Source: Actinomycetes bacterium
GTDB taxonomy: Bacteria > Actinomycetota > Acidimicrobiia > Acidimicrobiales > JABEUL01
Length of the DNA stretch: 46,366 nucleotides
Assembly: GCA_021852345.1 (NCBI GenBank)
Contig: JAJZNL010000053.1
Coordinates: forward strand, 1-46,366
Direction of reading: 5' to 3'
The translations under genes and the position numbers were made by a program. Under the pieces are notes generated by a model, which saw only the letters and a program-made list of their open reading frames with translations, was not told where the DNA came from and did no database searches. Below, piece by piece: positions 17,672 to 26,530 of this stretch (within the stretch, counting starts at the first letter, position 1; each line of letters starts with the position of its first letter).

Positions 17672-18286
17672 TTGCTGACATTAAAAATCCACAACAATCC
17701 TTCAGTTAGATTGTCAGCATGTCTAATTTTACATCGATTCAAAGAAATTAGATTCAAAGTATTTAACGATTGGAAAAATAAGATGAAATGGATGCTGAAA
17801 AAATATAACAATAGATATAGACATGCAGTTCGAGACATCTCTTTGGCCATAATTATCTTTCTGGTGTTGCTAACTATCTTGTTTGACCTAAATACTACTA
17901 TTACTTATCACAATTATGATTCGGTATTAGGTACAGTAAAGTTGGCGTTACCTTTTTTTACGTCCTTATTTGTATGGTTTGGATTGAGTCGCAAACAGGA
18001 CGCAGATAATCAAAACCTAAAAGCCAGTGCTCAGAAATGTCTGCTTTATTTGGACTTACATTGCAGTCGACCCAACTCATTTACATTTGAATCTGTAATT
18101 GCTACTTTTTCGGATCTTAATTCAAACTGTATTAAATATTTTATAGATGATCGTTTTAAAGGCAAGAAAACAAAAATTATAGGTAAACAGAATTCCACCG
18201 AGTTAAACAATCTACGGTTCTGCAATATAATTCTTTTTAAAAAACACCTCAAACGTGACTTAAAAAACTTGGGCTTAATAGATTAA
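17672..18286 (+). CDS. Hypothetical two-helix membrane protein
   Basis: An orphan of 204 residues if it starts at ATG/TTG 17672, or 167 residues from ATG 17783. The later start gives a basic N-terminus right before the first helix and is equally plausible. Two hydrophobic segments are visible: DISLAIIIFLVLLTILFDL (about 55-73) and VKLALPFFTSLFVWFGL (about 89-105). A basic cytoplasmic-looking C-terminal half follows, rich in Lys and Asn with four Cys. I recognise no family. It is the only sizeable ORF in the 1.25 kb between the two trmD-end copies and runs opposite to the surrounding operon, consistent with cargo of a small integrated element. Confidence 0.5.
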   Translation: MLTLKIHNNPSVRLSACLILHRFKEIRFKVFNDWKNKMKWMLKKYNNRYRHAVRDISLAIIIFLVLLTILFDLNTTITYHNYDSVLGTVKLALPFFTSLFVWFGLSRKQDADNQNLKASAQKCLLYLDLHCSRPNSFTFESVIATFSDLNSNCIKYFIDDRFKGKKTKIIGKQNSTELNNLRFCNIILFKKHLKRDLKNLGLID

Positions 18287-18476
18287 AACAGCTAAATTTA
18301 GGACAAAACAATGAATCAGCGCAAAGTCCTGCTGAATTCTGTTTCGAACAGCAAGTCCAACAAACAAAAAATCTTAATTCTATATTTAACAAAACTTATA
18401 ACTGATGATCATCATCTAAATTTGCAACACAAATAACTGCTAACTGCTCATTTAAATTGCAATTTTAATGGCACGC

Positions 18477-18614
18477 TGCAATATTCATAAATCCGTCAAG
18501 AACTCATCGATTAGGCTTTGTTCTTTCTCTGAAATTCCTCCGCGCAACTCAATTAAATCAGGACGAGACTTTATGGTTTTATAGAGCGCAGCTGCGATTT
18601 TGTATCTTTTTATC
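18477..18614. repeat. Direct repeat: the trmD 3' end, copy in frame with trmD
   Basis: This is the functional copy of the repeat shared with 17093-17230. It covers the last 40 or so codons of trmD and about 8 bases beyond the stop. The two copies bracket the membrane-protein gene like the left and right ends of an element integrated in the 3' end of a gene. Confidence 0.85.
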
Positions 18615-19213
18615 TTGGCATGATCTCCTTCGGTTAAAACCTTTGGCACACTGAAACCACCATAAACTGCTGGTCGGGTATATTGAGGAGATTCCAGCAA
18701 GTCGTTATTAAAGGATTCCTCTATAACTGACTCCCCATTGCCCATAAACCCTGTCAACAACCTAGCAACTGATTCAATCACAACCAGTGCTCCTAATTCC
18801 CCGCCAGCTAAGACAAAATCACCTACTGAAAGTTCTTCGTCGGCCAAATGCTCTGCGATTCTTTCATCAAACCCTTCATAACGACCGCATATCATCGAGA
18901 ACCCATCAGTATTACTTAATTGTCTTGCCATTTTTTGATCAAACTTTTTACCGGTGGGGGATAATAAAAACAGTGGACGTTTAAGCTCCTTAACATAATT
19001 TACGGCATTAAAAATTGGCTCGCAACGCATTATCATACCTGCCCCGCCGCCATAAGGTTCATCGTCAACAGACCTGTGAACCCCTAAACCATAATCCCTA
19101 ATATCATGCAGATTGATACTAATTACATTTTCTCTCATAGCCTTACCCAACAGAGATACTCCGCAGTATCCGGATATTAATTCGGGAAATAAAGTAAAAA
19201 CGTCTATCCTCAT
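18485..19213 (-). CDS. trmD: tRNA (guanine-37-N1)-methyltransferase
   Basis: A 242-residue SPOUT methyltransferase that methylates G37 of tRNAs and prevents frameshifting. The trefoil-knot SAM motifs are complete: YGGGAGMIMRCEP, LLSPTGKKF, CGRYEGFDERIAEH and LSVGDFVLAGGELGALVVIE. It starts at ATG 19213, overlapping the rimM stop as ATGA. The final 40 or so codons are also present as a second copy at 17093-17230. The reading frame here is intact, so the gene should be functional even if its 3' end was exchanged by an integration event. Confidence 0.97.
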   Translation of the reverse strand: MRIDVFTLFPELISGYCGVSLLGKAMRENVISINLHDIRDYGLGVHRSVDDEPYGGGAGMIMRCEPIFNAVNYVKELKRPLFLLSPTGKKFDQKMARQLSNTDGFSMICGRYEGFDERIAEHLADEELSVGDFVLAGGELGALVVIESVARLLTGFMGNGESVIEESFNNDLLESPQYTRPAVYGGFSVPKVLTEGDHAKIKRYKIAAALYKTIKSRPDLIELRGGISEKEQSLIDEFLTDL

Positions 19214-19833
19214 GTGTGCTTACGTCTTTTATTAACTTCTAATTCATTGCTATTAATTTGCGTTAACCCTTCGGGCAAGTTCGCAAAAGCTATCTTAACT
19301 ATCTGTTCACCAGAGTCAGCAGTTAACAACCGTTTCAACTCTGCTGTAATACTTTGCAATTCTATACTTGATTCCTGAATCGAAAGATCAACTTGAATAA
19401 GCTTATAAACGAATCTAAAGGGAATTAATATATCGTTATCCAACTCTAAAATATCACTTGCTGGGTTGTCGATTATGCAAGTTACCTTACCGATTATATC
19501 GCCGTTTGATTCTGCGATATAGCTGTCAAATAAGTCAGATACCCAAAATTCCGTTGAGATGTCGTGTGGAATTCCTTCAGCCCAAATGGATTTGCGAACA
19601 ATATTTTTAGCCAGATCAACGGTTGTCAAAGATTCAAAGGACACAATAAATCGATCTTTAAATTTTGAAACGGTGCCGACTACGACTTCCTGCTTTTTGT
19701 CCAGATAAAATTTACCACCGGGTTTAATGCGATCGGGAACATCGGTGGTTAAATATACGACCACCTTACCGTCTAAACCGTGTGTTCTGGTTATAAATCC
19801 AATTTTGACAAGAGTGCTTTCACCGCAGTTCAA
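19210..19833 (-). CDS. rimM: 16S rRNA processing protein RimM
   Basis: A 207-residue ribosome maturation factor for the 30S head that binds S19. The N-terminal beta-barrel begins KIGFITRTHGLDGKVVVY, and the PRC-barrel part contains FWVSDLFDSYIAESNGDIIGKV. The start is TTG 19833, with no better ATG nearby. The C-terminal 40 residues are a non-conserved extension. It is translationally coupled to trmD by a 4-base overlap and preceded by a 109-base gap from khpA. Confidence 0.92.
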   Translation of the reverse strand: MNCGESTLVKIGFITRTHGLDGKVVVYLTTDVPDRIKPGGKFYLDKKQEVVVGTVSKFKDRFIVSFESLTTVDLAKNIVRKSIWAEGIPHDISTEFWVSDLFDSYIAESNGDIIGKVTCIIDNPASDILELDNDILIPFRFVYKLIQVDLSIQESSIELQSITAELKRLLTADSGEQIVKIAFANLPEGLTQINSNELEVNKRRKHT

Positions 19834-19942
19834 TTGACATACCAGTTTAAAGATTATGCATTAAATTTTTAGACGGACAAAATACAAAACATTGAAAGTG
19901 CTCAATATTTTGTTTGTTCGTAACGAATTATTAATCGAGGAT

Positions 19943-20302
19943 CTATTGATCTACGATGTCAACGGAAGTTTTTAGACCTTCACGATGAGCCACTGCAGAT
20001 GCGACGACTCTGATAGCTTTGGCGGTTCTACCTTGTCTTCCTATAACACGTCCCAAATCACCTGGAGATACATGTAGAGAAAATTGGATGTTGTCTTTGG
20101 CGGTTTCTTTAGATTCCACCACTACAGCATCTGGGTCTTTAACCAGAGATTTAACCAAGTACTCGAGTACATTCTTGGTATTTGCGCCAACGATCTTGTT
20201 TATATCGGCATCCGACAAGTTTTCGTCGTCATCAATCAAATTATGATTGATTTCATCTACAGATTCATCTTCGGCCTGATTAATGTTGTTGAAATCTGAC
20301 AT
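19943..20302 (-). CDS. khpA: KH-domain RNA-binding protein KhpA
   Basis: A 119-residue protein with a single KH domain at the C-terminus. LEYLVKSLVKDPDAVVVESK leads into the GRQG loop (GxxG) within LGRVIGRQGRTAKAIRVV. Family members are about 75-80 residues long and bind RNA, usually with KhpB/Jag, and affect cell division and elongation. Here there is an extra acidic N-terminal extension of about 40 residues (rich in Asp, Glu and Asn). It sits between rpsP and rimM, its usual operon position. ATG 20302 is the only sensible start. Confidence 0.9.
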   Translation of the reverse strand: MSDFNNINQAEDESVDEINHNLIDDDENLSDADINKIVGANTKNVLEYLVKSLVKDPDAVVVESKETAKDNIQFSLHVSPGDLGRVIGRQGRTAKAIRVVASAVAHREGLKTSVDIVDQ

Positions 20303-20313
20303 ATAGTTTCTTT

Positions 20314-20349
20314 ATTTACTTTTTGGTAATTATTTACTTTTTGGTAATT
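20314..20349. repeat. Perfect 18-base tandem duplication covering the rpsP stop codon
   Basis: ATTTACTTTTTGGTAATT occurs twice in direct succession (20314-20331 and 20332-20349). On the reverse strand this repeats the last codons and stop of rpsP (ITKK then TAA), so the gene ends at the first copy and an untranslated duplicate follows before khpA. It looks like a recent replication-slippage event. Confidence 0.9.
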
Positions 20350-20582
20350 CCGGCAACCTTGAGTAATTTACCTACCCTCTCGGTCGGAATAGCACCATTG
20401 CTAAGCCATTTGTTTACCTTTTCTGAATCGAAATTTACTTCAGACGGTTCCTGTCTCGGGAAATAAGTACCAACTATTTCGATAAACCTGCCATCCCTAG
20501 GCGAACGTGAATCTGCAGCTACGACTCTGTAGGTCGGTTGCTTTTTTTTGCCCATTCTAACTAAACGAAGTTTTACAGCCAC
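20334..20582 (-). CDS. rpsP: 30S ribosomal protein S16
   Basis: An 82-residue S16 with the complete signature: [36 protein letters not shown] and the conserved [14 protein letters not shown] segment. The start is GTG 20582, with AAGGAA about a dozen bases upstream. It heads the rpsP-khpA-rimM-trmD part of the operon, and 270 bases of AT-rich sequence separate it from ffh, so it may have its own promoter there. Confidence 0.97.
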   Translation of the reverse strand: MAVKLRLVRMGKKKQPTYRVVAADSRSPRDGRFIEIVGTYFPRQEPSEVNFDSEKVNKWLSNGAIPTERVGKLLKVAGITKK

Positions 20583-20852
20583 GATAAAATATTTCCTTAA
20601 AATTTTTCTTTTCCAAACGGTATTTATAATTTTACAATAAAACCGACTCTACTATTGACAGTTTTGGATTTAACCAAGTTTTTTGCAAATTATCGTCTAA
20701 TTATTACAATGGCTCATACCAAAACTTTTTGATCACAAAAATATTAAAAAATATAATTGGTGAGCTGATGCATCTTTGGCATCGAAACTAGGCAAATTGA
20801 AATCAATGTTAATAAACTTAGTTTAACCCTAAAAGTTCACTTTATTTTAATT

Positions 20853-22217
20853 TTAAGCCTTAGTTCCCTTGGGTGTATAACGTCCTCCGCCGGTTTTTTT
20901 CTTATTCGACCCTGCTTTACGTTTGGCGCCTATTTTTCCAAAGCCCCATGCTCCAGCCAGTTTTTTTGCTTGATTGAACTGATTTATTAAATTGTTGACC
21001 TCCGTAGTAGTCGCGCCGCACCCCTTTGCAATTCGTAGCCTTCGGGAACCGTTTAAAATCGCCGGGTTGATTCGCTCTTCAAGCGTCATAGATCTTATGA
21101 TGGCTTCAATCCTTGAAATATCTTTGTCGTCAATTTTCGCGTTTCTCACCTCTGCCGGCAAACCACCCATCATTGACAACAGCGATCCCAAGGATCCCAT
21201 CTTTTTAATTTGCTGAAACTGCTCCAAAAAATCATTTAGATTAAAAGTACCTGAAATCAGCTTGTCGGCTGCCTCGGCGGCGACTTCTTGATCATAGGCC
21301 TTTTCCGCCCTTTCAATAAGCGAAAGAATATCACCCATACCCAATATTCGAGATGCCATTCTCTCGGGATAGAATACTTCGAATTCCGATATTTTCTCTC
21401 CGACTGAGGCAAATGCTATAGGTTTACCGAGGACACCTTTAACTGAAAGTGCGGCTCCGCCTCGTGCATCTCCGTCTACCTTGGTTAGAATAATGCCATC
21501 CAGTTCAAGTGCTTCATTGAAGGCAACAGCAGTAGATACGGCGTCCTGGCCGATCATCGAATCGACTACAAAAAATGTATAAGTCGGATCAGTCGCCTGA
21601 GATACCGCTTTAACTTCAGCCATTAACTCTTCGTCGATAGCCAGCCTACCCGCGGTGTCCACAATCACAACATCCCTGCCCAATCGCCTAGACTCGACGA
21701 TCGATTTTTGAGCAACTTCAACCGGATTTGTCGCTTCGGAAAACACCGGAATATTGATCTGTTGACCCAAAATCCTCAGCTGTTCGACAGCCGCTGGTCG
21801 CTGCAAGTCTGCTCCTACTAACATGGGGCTTCTACCTTGGGATTTAAACCAGTTGGCTAACTTTGCTGCTGCCGTTGTTTTTCCGACCCCCTGAAGTCCC
21901 GCTAACAATATAACAGTAGGCGGCTTGGGCGAATAATTTAACTTTAACTCGGCTCCTCCAAGTAAGTTTATTAGACCTTGATTGACTGCTTTAATGACTT
22001 GCTCGCTTGGAGAAAGACTCTTAGATAGTTCTATTCCAACTAAAGTCTCCTTTAGTGACTCTACTAGCGAGTTGACCACACGTATGTGAACGTCGGCTTC
22101 AATTAAAGCTACTCGAATTTCGCGCAATGTTTCATCAACATCGCTCTGCGACAGTCTTCCTCTGTTCTTTATTTTGGCAAAAATGCCACTAAATCTGTCT
22201 TGTAGGTTATCAAACAC
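20853..22217 (-). CDS. ffh: Signal recognition particle protein Ffh (SRP54)
   Basis: A 454-residue GTPase that delivers ribosomes making membrane proteins to FtsY. It has a helical N domain, the G domain P-loop GLQGVGKTT at 107-115, VDTAGRLAIDEELM, and TKVDGDARGGAALSV. The methionine-rich M domain contains FLEQFQQIKKMGSLGSLLSMM and SRRLRIAKGCG for 4.5S RNA binding. The tail is Gly/Lys-rich (KKKTGGGRYTPKG). The start is GTG 22217. It is the first gene of the reverse-strand translation operon. Confidence 0.97.
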   Translation of the reverse strand: MFDNLQDRFSGIFAKIKNRGRLSQSDVDETLREIRVALIEADVHIRVVNSLVESLKETLVGIELSKSLSPSEQVIKAVNQGLINLLGGAELKLNYSPKPPTVILLAGLQGVGKTTAAAKLANWFKSQGRSPMLVGADLQRPAAVEQLRILGQQINIPVFSEATNPVEVAQKSIVESRRLGRDVVIVDTAGRLAIDEELMAEVKAVSQATDPTYTFFVVDSMIGQDAVSTAVAFNEALELDGIILTKVDGDARGGAALSVKGVLGKPIAFASVGEKISEFEVFYPERMASRILGMGDILSLIERAEKAYDQEVAAEAADKLISGTFNLNDFLEQFQQIKKMGSLGSLLSMMGGLPAEVRNAKIDDKDISRIEAIIRSMTLEERINPAILNGSRRLRIAKGCGATTTEVNNLINQFNQAKKLAGAWGFGKIGAKRKAGSNKKKTGGGRYTPKGTKA

Positions 22218-22470
22218 AATAAATCTAGATTATCAATTCCGTAAAATAGTTTTAACCAATTCGACAAATTGCAGATATCTGTGAGGCACTTTGAAACTAT
22301 GAATCTGAGGTCGATAAATTGAAATTATCGCCACACAACTACGACATAGCCGTCCAAAAGCGAATTTTAGAAAGTTAAACCGTCATTTATCTCTAGTTTC
22401 GTAGGGAACGCATATCTTGATGTTTATCTTGACAAGTTCATAGTATTTGACCCGCAAGTCAAAAACTCAA

Positions 22471-23319
22471 TTAAGCAAATTCATAACGATAGTAAAGATC
22501 CTTATCTCCATTGTTATTTGGCATCAAAGTAGCATTGTTTGTGTCCGGTAGGAATCCATATTTTTCAAAAAATTTCACTGCGTTTAAATTAATGCTCGTC
22601 ACCTGAACCACAACAGAGGTACACCCCGCCGATTTAAGTATTCCCAATGCGTAAATCAACAGTATCCCACCGCCGCCTCTCTTTTGAAACTCGGGGGTCA
22701 CATATAGATCAGTTATTTCACCGCCCCTTTTTGAATTTAAATCGTCATTTGAACTCATAATATTAATTATTCCAATTAAATCATTTTTATGGAACAGACC
22801 AAGCGGTCCCTTGTGGGGAAAATTCTGAGTATCGATTATTTCATGCCACTTAGCCAGGGCATCTTCTTTTGTAATCTCGGCACTGGCACCGTCGTTTCCT
22901 AAAACTGCATAATTAGCTAATTTCGCTTTAAAATATATATCGGCGGCGGCAAGTAGGTTGTCGTTAGTCAGCTTTGAAATGACGAATTCTTTAACCAAGG
23001 CTTGCGGATTTAATAAAAATTTTGGGTTATCTCCTTCTTCGTCACCCAAAACTAATCTACCTATAGTATCTTGCGGCTCATCTGGAGTCTCGGCGACTTG
23101 AACTATTTCATCAGCATTAGCCTTGCCATAATAAATCTGCCACAACGCCATCATCGCAGAGCCGACCGCCTGCCCGCCAGATGTGTGGACCAATCGATTC
23201 ATCGGACCCGGAATTGGTTCCTCTTGGATATCCTCGCACCCATCTTGCTGGTTTAGCCATTCTATCCATTGGTCGTCCGTCCAATCATCCGCATTTAGAG
23301 GCGGTTCACTGCTGGTCAT
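22471..23319 (-). CDS. GNAT acetyltransferase with an extra N-terminal domain
   Basis: A 282-residue two-part protein. The C-terminal GNAT domain (about 130-282) shows the acetyl-CoA site in DLYVTPEFQKRGGGGILLIYA, where Q-K-R-G-G-G-G is the pyrophosphate loop, and NAVKFFEKYGF near the end. The first 110 or so residues begin ADDWTDDQWIEWLNQQD and contain a Gly-rich helix (GGQAVGSAMMALWQIYYGK) and DEIVQVAETPDEP. I recall similar short stand-alone proteins in acidimicrobial genomes, so this may be a domain fusion. Substrate is unknown. It is a monocistronic-looking gene between ffh and the divergent ispH. Confidence 0.75.
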   Translation of the reverse strand: MTSSEPPLNADDWTDDQWIEWLNQQDGCEDIQEEPIPGPMNRLVHTSGGQAVGSAMMALWQIYYGKANADEIVQVAETPDEPQDTIGRLVLGDEEGDNPKFLLNPQALVKEFVISKLTNDNLLAAADIYFKAKLANYAVLGNDGASAEITKEDALAKWHEIIDTQNFPHKGPLGLFHKNDLIGIINIMSSNDDLNSKRGGEITDLYVTPEFQKRGGGGILLIYALGILKSAGCTSVVVQVTSINLNAVKFFEKYGFLPDTNNATLMPNNNGDKDLYYRYEFA

Positions 23320-23619
23320 ATCAAAAGAATACCATATTGAACTTTATTAGCTCGGACACTTTTCCCGTTTGTGCTCAGAGGCCCAAGAGATATAAATACT
23401 TGATATCGGTTGATTGCATATATGACATTAACTTTATCTTTAAAGGTTTTGAAATTGATGGATTGACCGGATGATTTTTATTAAACTACTCAATATAAAT
23501 TCTTTTAATGAAGTTTTTTATGCCAAATTGAGTAATCAAAGATAGACAAAAATATCAACTTTATTAAAACTGTGTTAACTTAGTTAAACGGCTTAAACAG
23601 AAACTGTAAAAATAGATAA
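23320..23619. other. Divergent intergenic region upstream of ispH
   Basis: This 300-base AT-rich region lies between the divergent GNAT and ispH genes. It must hold both promoters, but no near-consensus pair is evident, and no RNA gene or repeat was recognised. Confidence 0.35.
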
Positions 23620-24660
23620 ATGAGTGTAGATAAAGTACTTCTTGCGACCCCTAGAGGATTTTGTGCCGGAGTAGAAAAAGCCATAAAGGCGTTAGCATGG
23701 ATGGTTAAGATATTTCCACCACCAGTATATTGTTATCACGAAATTGTCCATAACCACTACGTCGTCGAAATTTTCAAAAAAAACGGTGTTATCTTTGTTG
23801 ATGACGTGATGACCGTACCCGCATTTGCGCCTTTAATGTTAAGTGCTCACGGTACGGCTCCTGACGTTGAAGAAACGGCAAGAACAAATTACAGGGTAGT
23901 TATTAATGCGGTCTGCCCACTGGTCACTAAGGTCCATCACGAAGTAAAAATTCGCTCTAAAAAGGGATTTAATATAATCTACGTCGGCCATAGCGGTCAC
24001 GAAGAAGCTGTCGGAACCATGGCGGTTGCACCCGACTCTGTATATTTGGTGGAGACGCCCGATGACCTTGAAAAGATACCGGTGGCCGACTTTGCCCCGA
24101 CAGCATTATTGGCTCAAACTACCCTCAGTCAAGACGAATGGAAAGACATACTGGATAAAGCAATCATAAAACACCCCGACCTGTGGATGCCCAACAGGGG
24201 CGACTTATGCTTTGCCACTACGAACAGACAGGATGCGCTTGCTCAAATTTCGCATATGGCAGATACTGTCATCGTGGTCGGCTCCGCAAATTCTTCAAAT
24301 ACGGTCGCTCTGACGAAAGTTGCCAAGGCTCGCGGGGCAAAACAGGTAATACGCGTAAACTCAGATTCCGAAGTTCCCGACAACTTATCTGGCGTAGTTG
24401 GGTTAACCGCTGGAGCGTCCGCTCCAGATGAACTTGTCTTTAAAGTCATTGAAAAATTAGATCCAATCAAGGGCTACGAAGAAGTCGGCAACGTGATAGA
24501 AGAGGAGTACTTCCCACCCCCACCAGAGCTTAGGGAGCTCCTAAAAGCGATGATCAAAGCTGTGGAAGTAGGCGTAAAATTCGACAAAGTCGACAAAAAC
24601 CCGCTGGACTTTGACCGAGAGATAAACGCTTCCAATTCTCTAGCTCTTTTAAGTAATTAA
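23620..24660 (+). CDS. ispH: 4-hydroxy-3-methylbut-2-enyl diphosphate reductase
   Basis: A 346-residue [4Fe-4S] enzyme performing the last step of the MEP isoprenoid pathway, giving IPP and DMAPP. The three cluster cysteines are all visible: Cys15 in TPRGFCAGVEKAI, Cys99 in NAVCPLVTKVH and Cys197 in GDLCFATTNRQ. HEIVHN, LSAHGTAP, YVGHSGHEEAVGT and GSANSSNT substrate motifs are present. The length is slightly above the usual 310-330 because of a C-terminal tail. No Shine-Dalgarno sequence is obvious. Its proximity to cmk and plsC recalls the aroA-cmk-plsC-ispH neighbourhood found in several phyla. Confidence 0.97.
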   Translation: MSVDKVLLATPRGFCAGVEKAIKALAWMVKIFPPPVYCYHEIVHNHYVVEIFKKNGVIFVDDVMTVPAFAPLMLSAHGTAPDVEETARTNYRVVINAVCPLVTKVHHEVKIRSKKGFNIIYVGHSGHEEAVGTMAVAPDSVYLVETPDDLEKIPVADFAPTALLAQTTLSQDEWKDILDKAIIKHPDLWMPNRGDLCFATTNRQDALAQISHMADTVIVVGSANSSNTVALTKVAKARGAKQVIRVNSDSEVPDNLSGVVGLTAGASAPDELVFKVIEKLDPIKGYEEVGNVIEEEYFPPPPELRELLKAMIKAVEVGVKFDKVDKNPLDFDREINASNSLALLSN

Positions 24661-24806
24661 GTTCCTCATTTTCTTAATAAGATTTATAAGTGCCTAAAAG
24701 TTTTAAGATCATCGGTAGAGTGCAAGCTTAATGCTTTACAGCTTCACCTTATTTCATAAACCGCTGTCTTTAAACACAAATTATTTATAGTTACAGAGCC
24801 TAATTG

Positions 24807-25601
24807 ATGCCGACGATCAAAAAGAGATTAAGTCAATACGATATCGAAAATGACATCTTAGCCATAGACGATTATATTGCCAATAATTCTGACACGAACC
24901 TTCAGGAAATAGTTTTTTTGATACCGGCTTACAAAGAAAGAGATAACATCAAATCCGTCTTAGACTCACTTCCTAGCACTATGTTATCCAAACAATGCAC
25001 TTCGCTTGTAATCGTCGACGGAGAAGACGACGGTACCGCACAGATTGCCAAACAATGCAATGCAAAAGTGTGTATTGCGCCCGTCAACCGAGGACAGGGA
25101 GCGGCTCTTAGAATCGGCTACAAGATTGCAGATAGATTTGGCGCAAAATACATCGTCACAGTCGATGCAGACGGTCAGTGCGATCCAAATGATATTGAAA
25201 TAGTTGCAGAGCCGGTAGTCACGGGAATTTGTGATTTGGTTCTGGGCTCGCGAATCAAAGGCAAAAACTTCACAAAAGACAAGACGAGAAAGCTCGGAGT
25301 GACGTTCTTTGCCAGATTAATTTCGTTTTTGGTTGGCCAGCAGCTTACCGATACGGCAAATCCGCTTCGTGTCATGACTACTGGTCTGGCTTCTTCCCTG
25401 ACCCTTACACAAAATCAATACCAGGCTTCAGAAGTTATTATCGACGCAATTATAAACGGATTTAGAACAGCCGAACGCCCCATGAATATGCTCGAAAGGT
25501 CAAAAGGAACCACCAAAAAGGGAAAAAATTTCAAATATGGAATCAACTATTCGAAGGCGGTATTAAATACGTATTTGAGAGAAAAATTTAAATGTAACTA
25601 G
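24807..25601 (+). CDS. Family 2 glycosyltransferase (polyprenyl-phosphate sugar transferase-like)
   Basis: A 264-residue GT-A protein. IVFLIPAYKERDNI begins the nucleotide-sugar domain, VIVDGEDDGT is the first acidic motif, VNRGQGAALRIGY follows, and VTVDADGQCDP carries the DxD metal site. VLGSRIKG and LTDTANPLRVM resemble DPM1/dolichyl-phosphate glucosyltransferase relatives. There is no C-terminal transmembrane domain. It probably transfers a sugar to polyprenyl phosphate or a wall glycan precursor. ATG 24807 is chosen over TTG 24804. Its 3' end overlaps the convergent epimerase gene by 14 bases. Confidence 0.85.
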   Translation: MPTIKKRLSQYDIENDILAIDDYIANNSDTNLQEIVFLIPAYKERDNIKSVLDSLPSTMLSKQCTSLVIVDGEDDGTAQIAKQCNAKVCIAPVNRGQGAALRIGYKIADRFGAKYIVTVDADGQCDPNDIEIVAEPVVTGICDLVLGSRIKGKNFTKDKTRKLGVTFFARLISFLVGQQLTDTANPLRVMTTGLASSLTLTQNQYQASEVIIDAIINGFRTAERPMNMLERSKGTTKKGKNFKYGINYSKAVLNTYLREKFKCN

Positions 25602-26523
25602 AGTGTTTGAACCAATCCCAAGTGAACTTTAAACCCTCACCTAGATCGGAAGTCTTGTCAATCCCTATCGACTTTAAGCTACCGTTGTCTACAATCACAG
25701 CCTTCATCTCCCCCTTTTTGGCATCCTGATATTCAACGCTAAACTGAAGGCCGATTGTTTCTTCAACTAACTTGACAAGCTCATTTACCGAAACAGACGA
25801 TCCAGATCCCACGACAATTATGTCGGGACTATCTAAAGACAATACCCGTTTAATTACCCCGATAACGTCATCTAAATATACGTAATCACGAACTTGAGTA
25901 CCGTCGCCGTAAACGGCTATTTTCTTGTCACCTAAAGCTGCCTTACACATTCTTGCTATAAATGAATCTTTGGTTGCCATATCTTTACCGTATATGTTGG
26001 TAAAACGCAGGCGAACTGCTCCTAGCCCATAAGATGATTTATAAGCATTTAGCATCATTTCGGATGCGGCCTTATTTGCCCCATACGGGCTCTGGGGGAA
26101 CAGTGCATTGTTTTCGTTAATGACAGAATATCCCACATCGCCAGCCACTGCATTCGTCGAGGCGAATAAAAATTTCTTTACCCCGTGCTTAATTGCTTCT
26201 TCAGAAAGCCGTTGAGTGACTACGACATTATTTTCGAAATACTCCGATGGTTTATTCACTGACTCCACTACCCTGGTAAAAGCCGCCAAATGAACAATAT
26301 ATTCAATAGGTCTATCAAACAAGGAACGCAATACATCCCCATCTCGTAAATCTCCTTTTACAAAGGTAAAATTTTCGTCAGATAAATTTGAGGTTTTTGT
26401 TGGCGTAAGTAAATAATCAGGGCAATCCTCAATGTCTATCCCTACTACCTTGTTTCCGTCAGACAAAAGACTTTTAACAAGATTTCGTCCTATAAAACCC
26501 GATGAACCAGTTACAAGAATCAT
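25588..26523 (-). CDS. NAD-dependent epimerase/dehydratase (extended SDR)
   Basis: A 311-residue nucleotide-sugar-modifying enzyme. The Rossmann motif GSSGFIGRNL lies at about 7-16, the catalytic YGANK (YxxxK) in FPQSPYGANKAASEM, and the Ser/Thr partner in FASTNAV. RLRFTNIYGKD and VRDYVYLDDV are typical of UDP-glucose 4-epimerase and dTDP-sugar dehydratase relatives. The exact substrate cannot be assigned. It follows plsC in the same direction with a 7-base gap, so it is the last gene of the aroH-to-plsC reverse-strand run. It overlaps the GT2 gene tail to tail, hinting that both serve one surface glycan. Confidence 0.88.
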   Translation of the reverse strand: MILVTGSSGFIGRNLVKSLLSDGNKVVGIDIEDCPDYLLTPTKTSNLSDENFTFVKGDLRDGDVLRSLFDRPIEYIVHLAAFTRVVESVNKPSEYFENNVVVTQRLSEEAIKHGVKKFLFASTNAVAGDVGYSVINENNALFPQSPYGANKAASEMMLNAYKSSYGLGAVRLRFTNIYGKDMATKDSFIARMCKAALGDKKIAVYGDGTQVRDYVYLDDVIGVIKRVLSLDSPDIIVVGSGSSVSVNELVKLVEETIGLQFSVEYQDAKKGEMKAVIVDNGSLKSIGIDKTSDLGEGLKFTWDWFKHSSYI

Positions 26524-26530
26524 CCCACTG

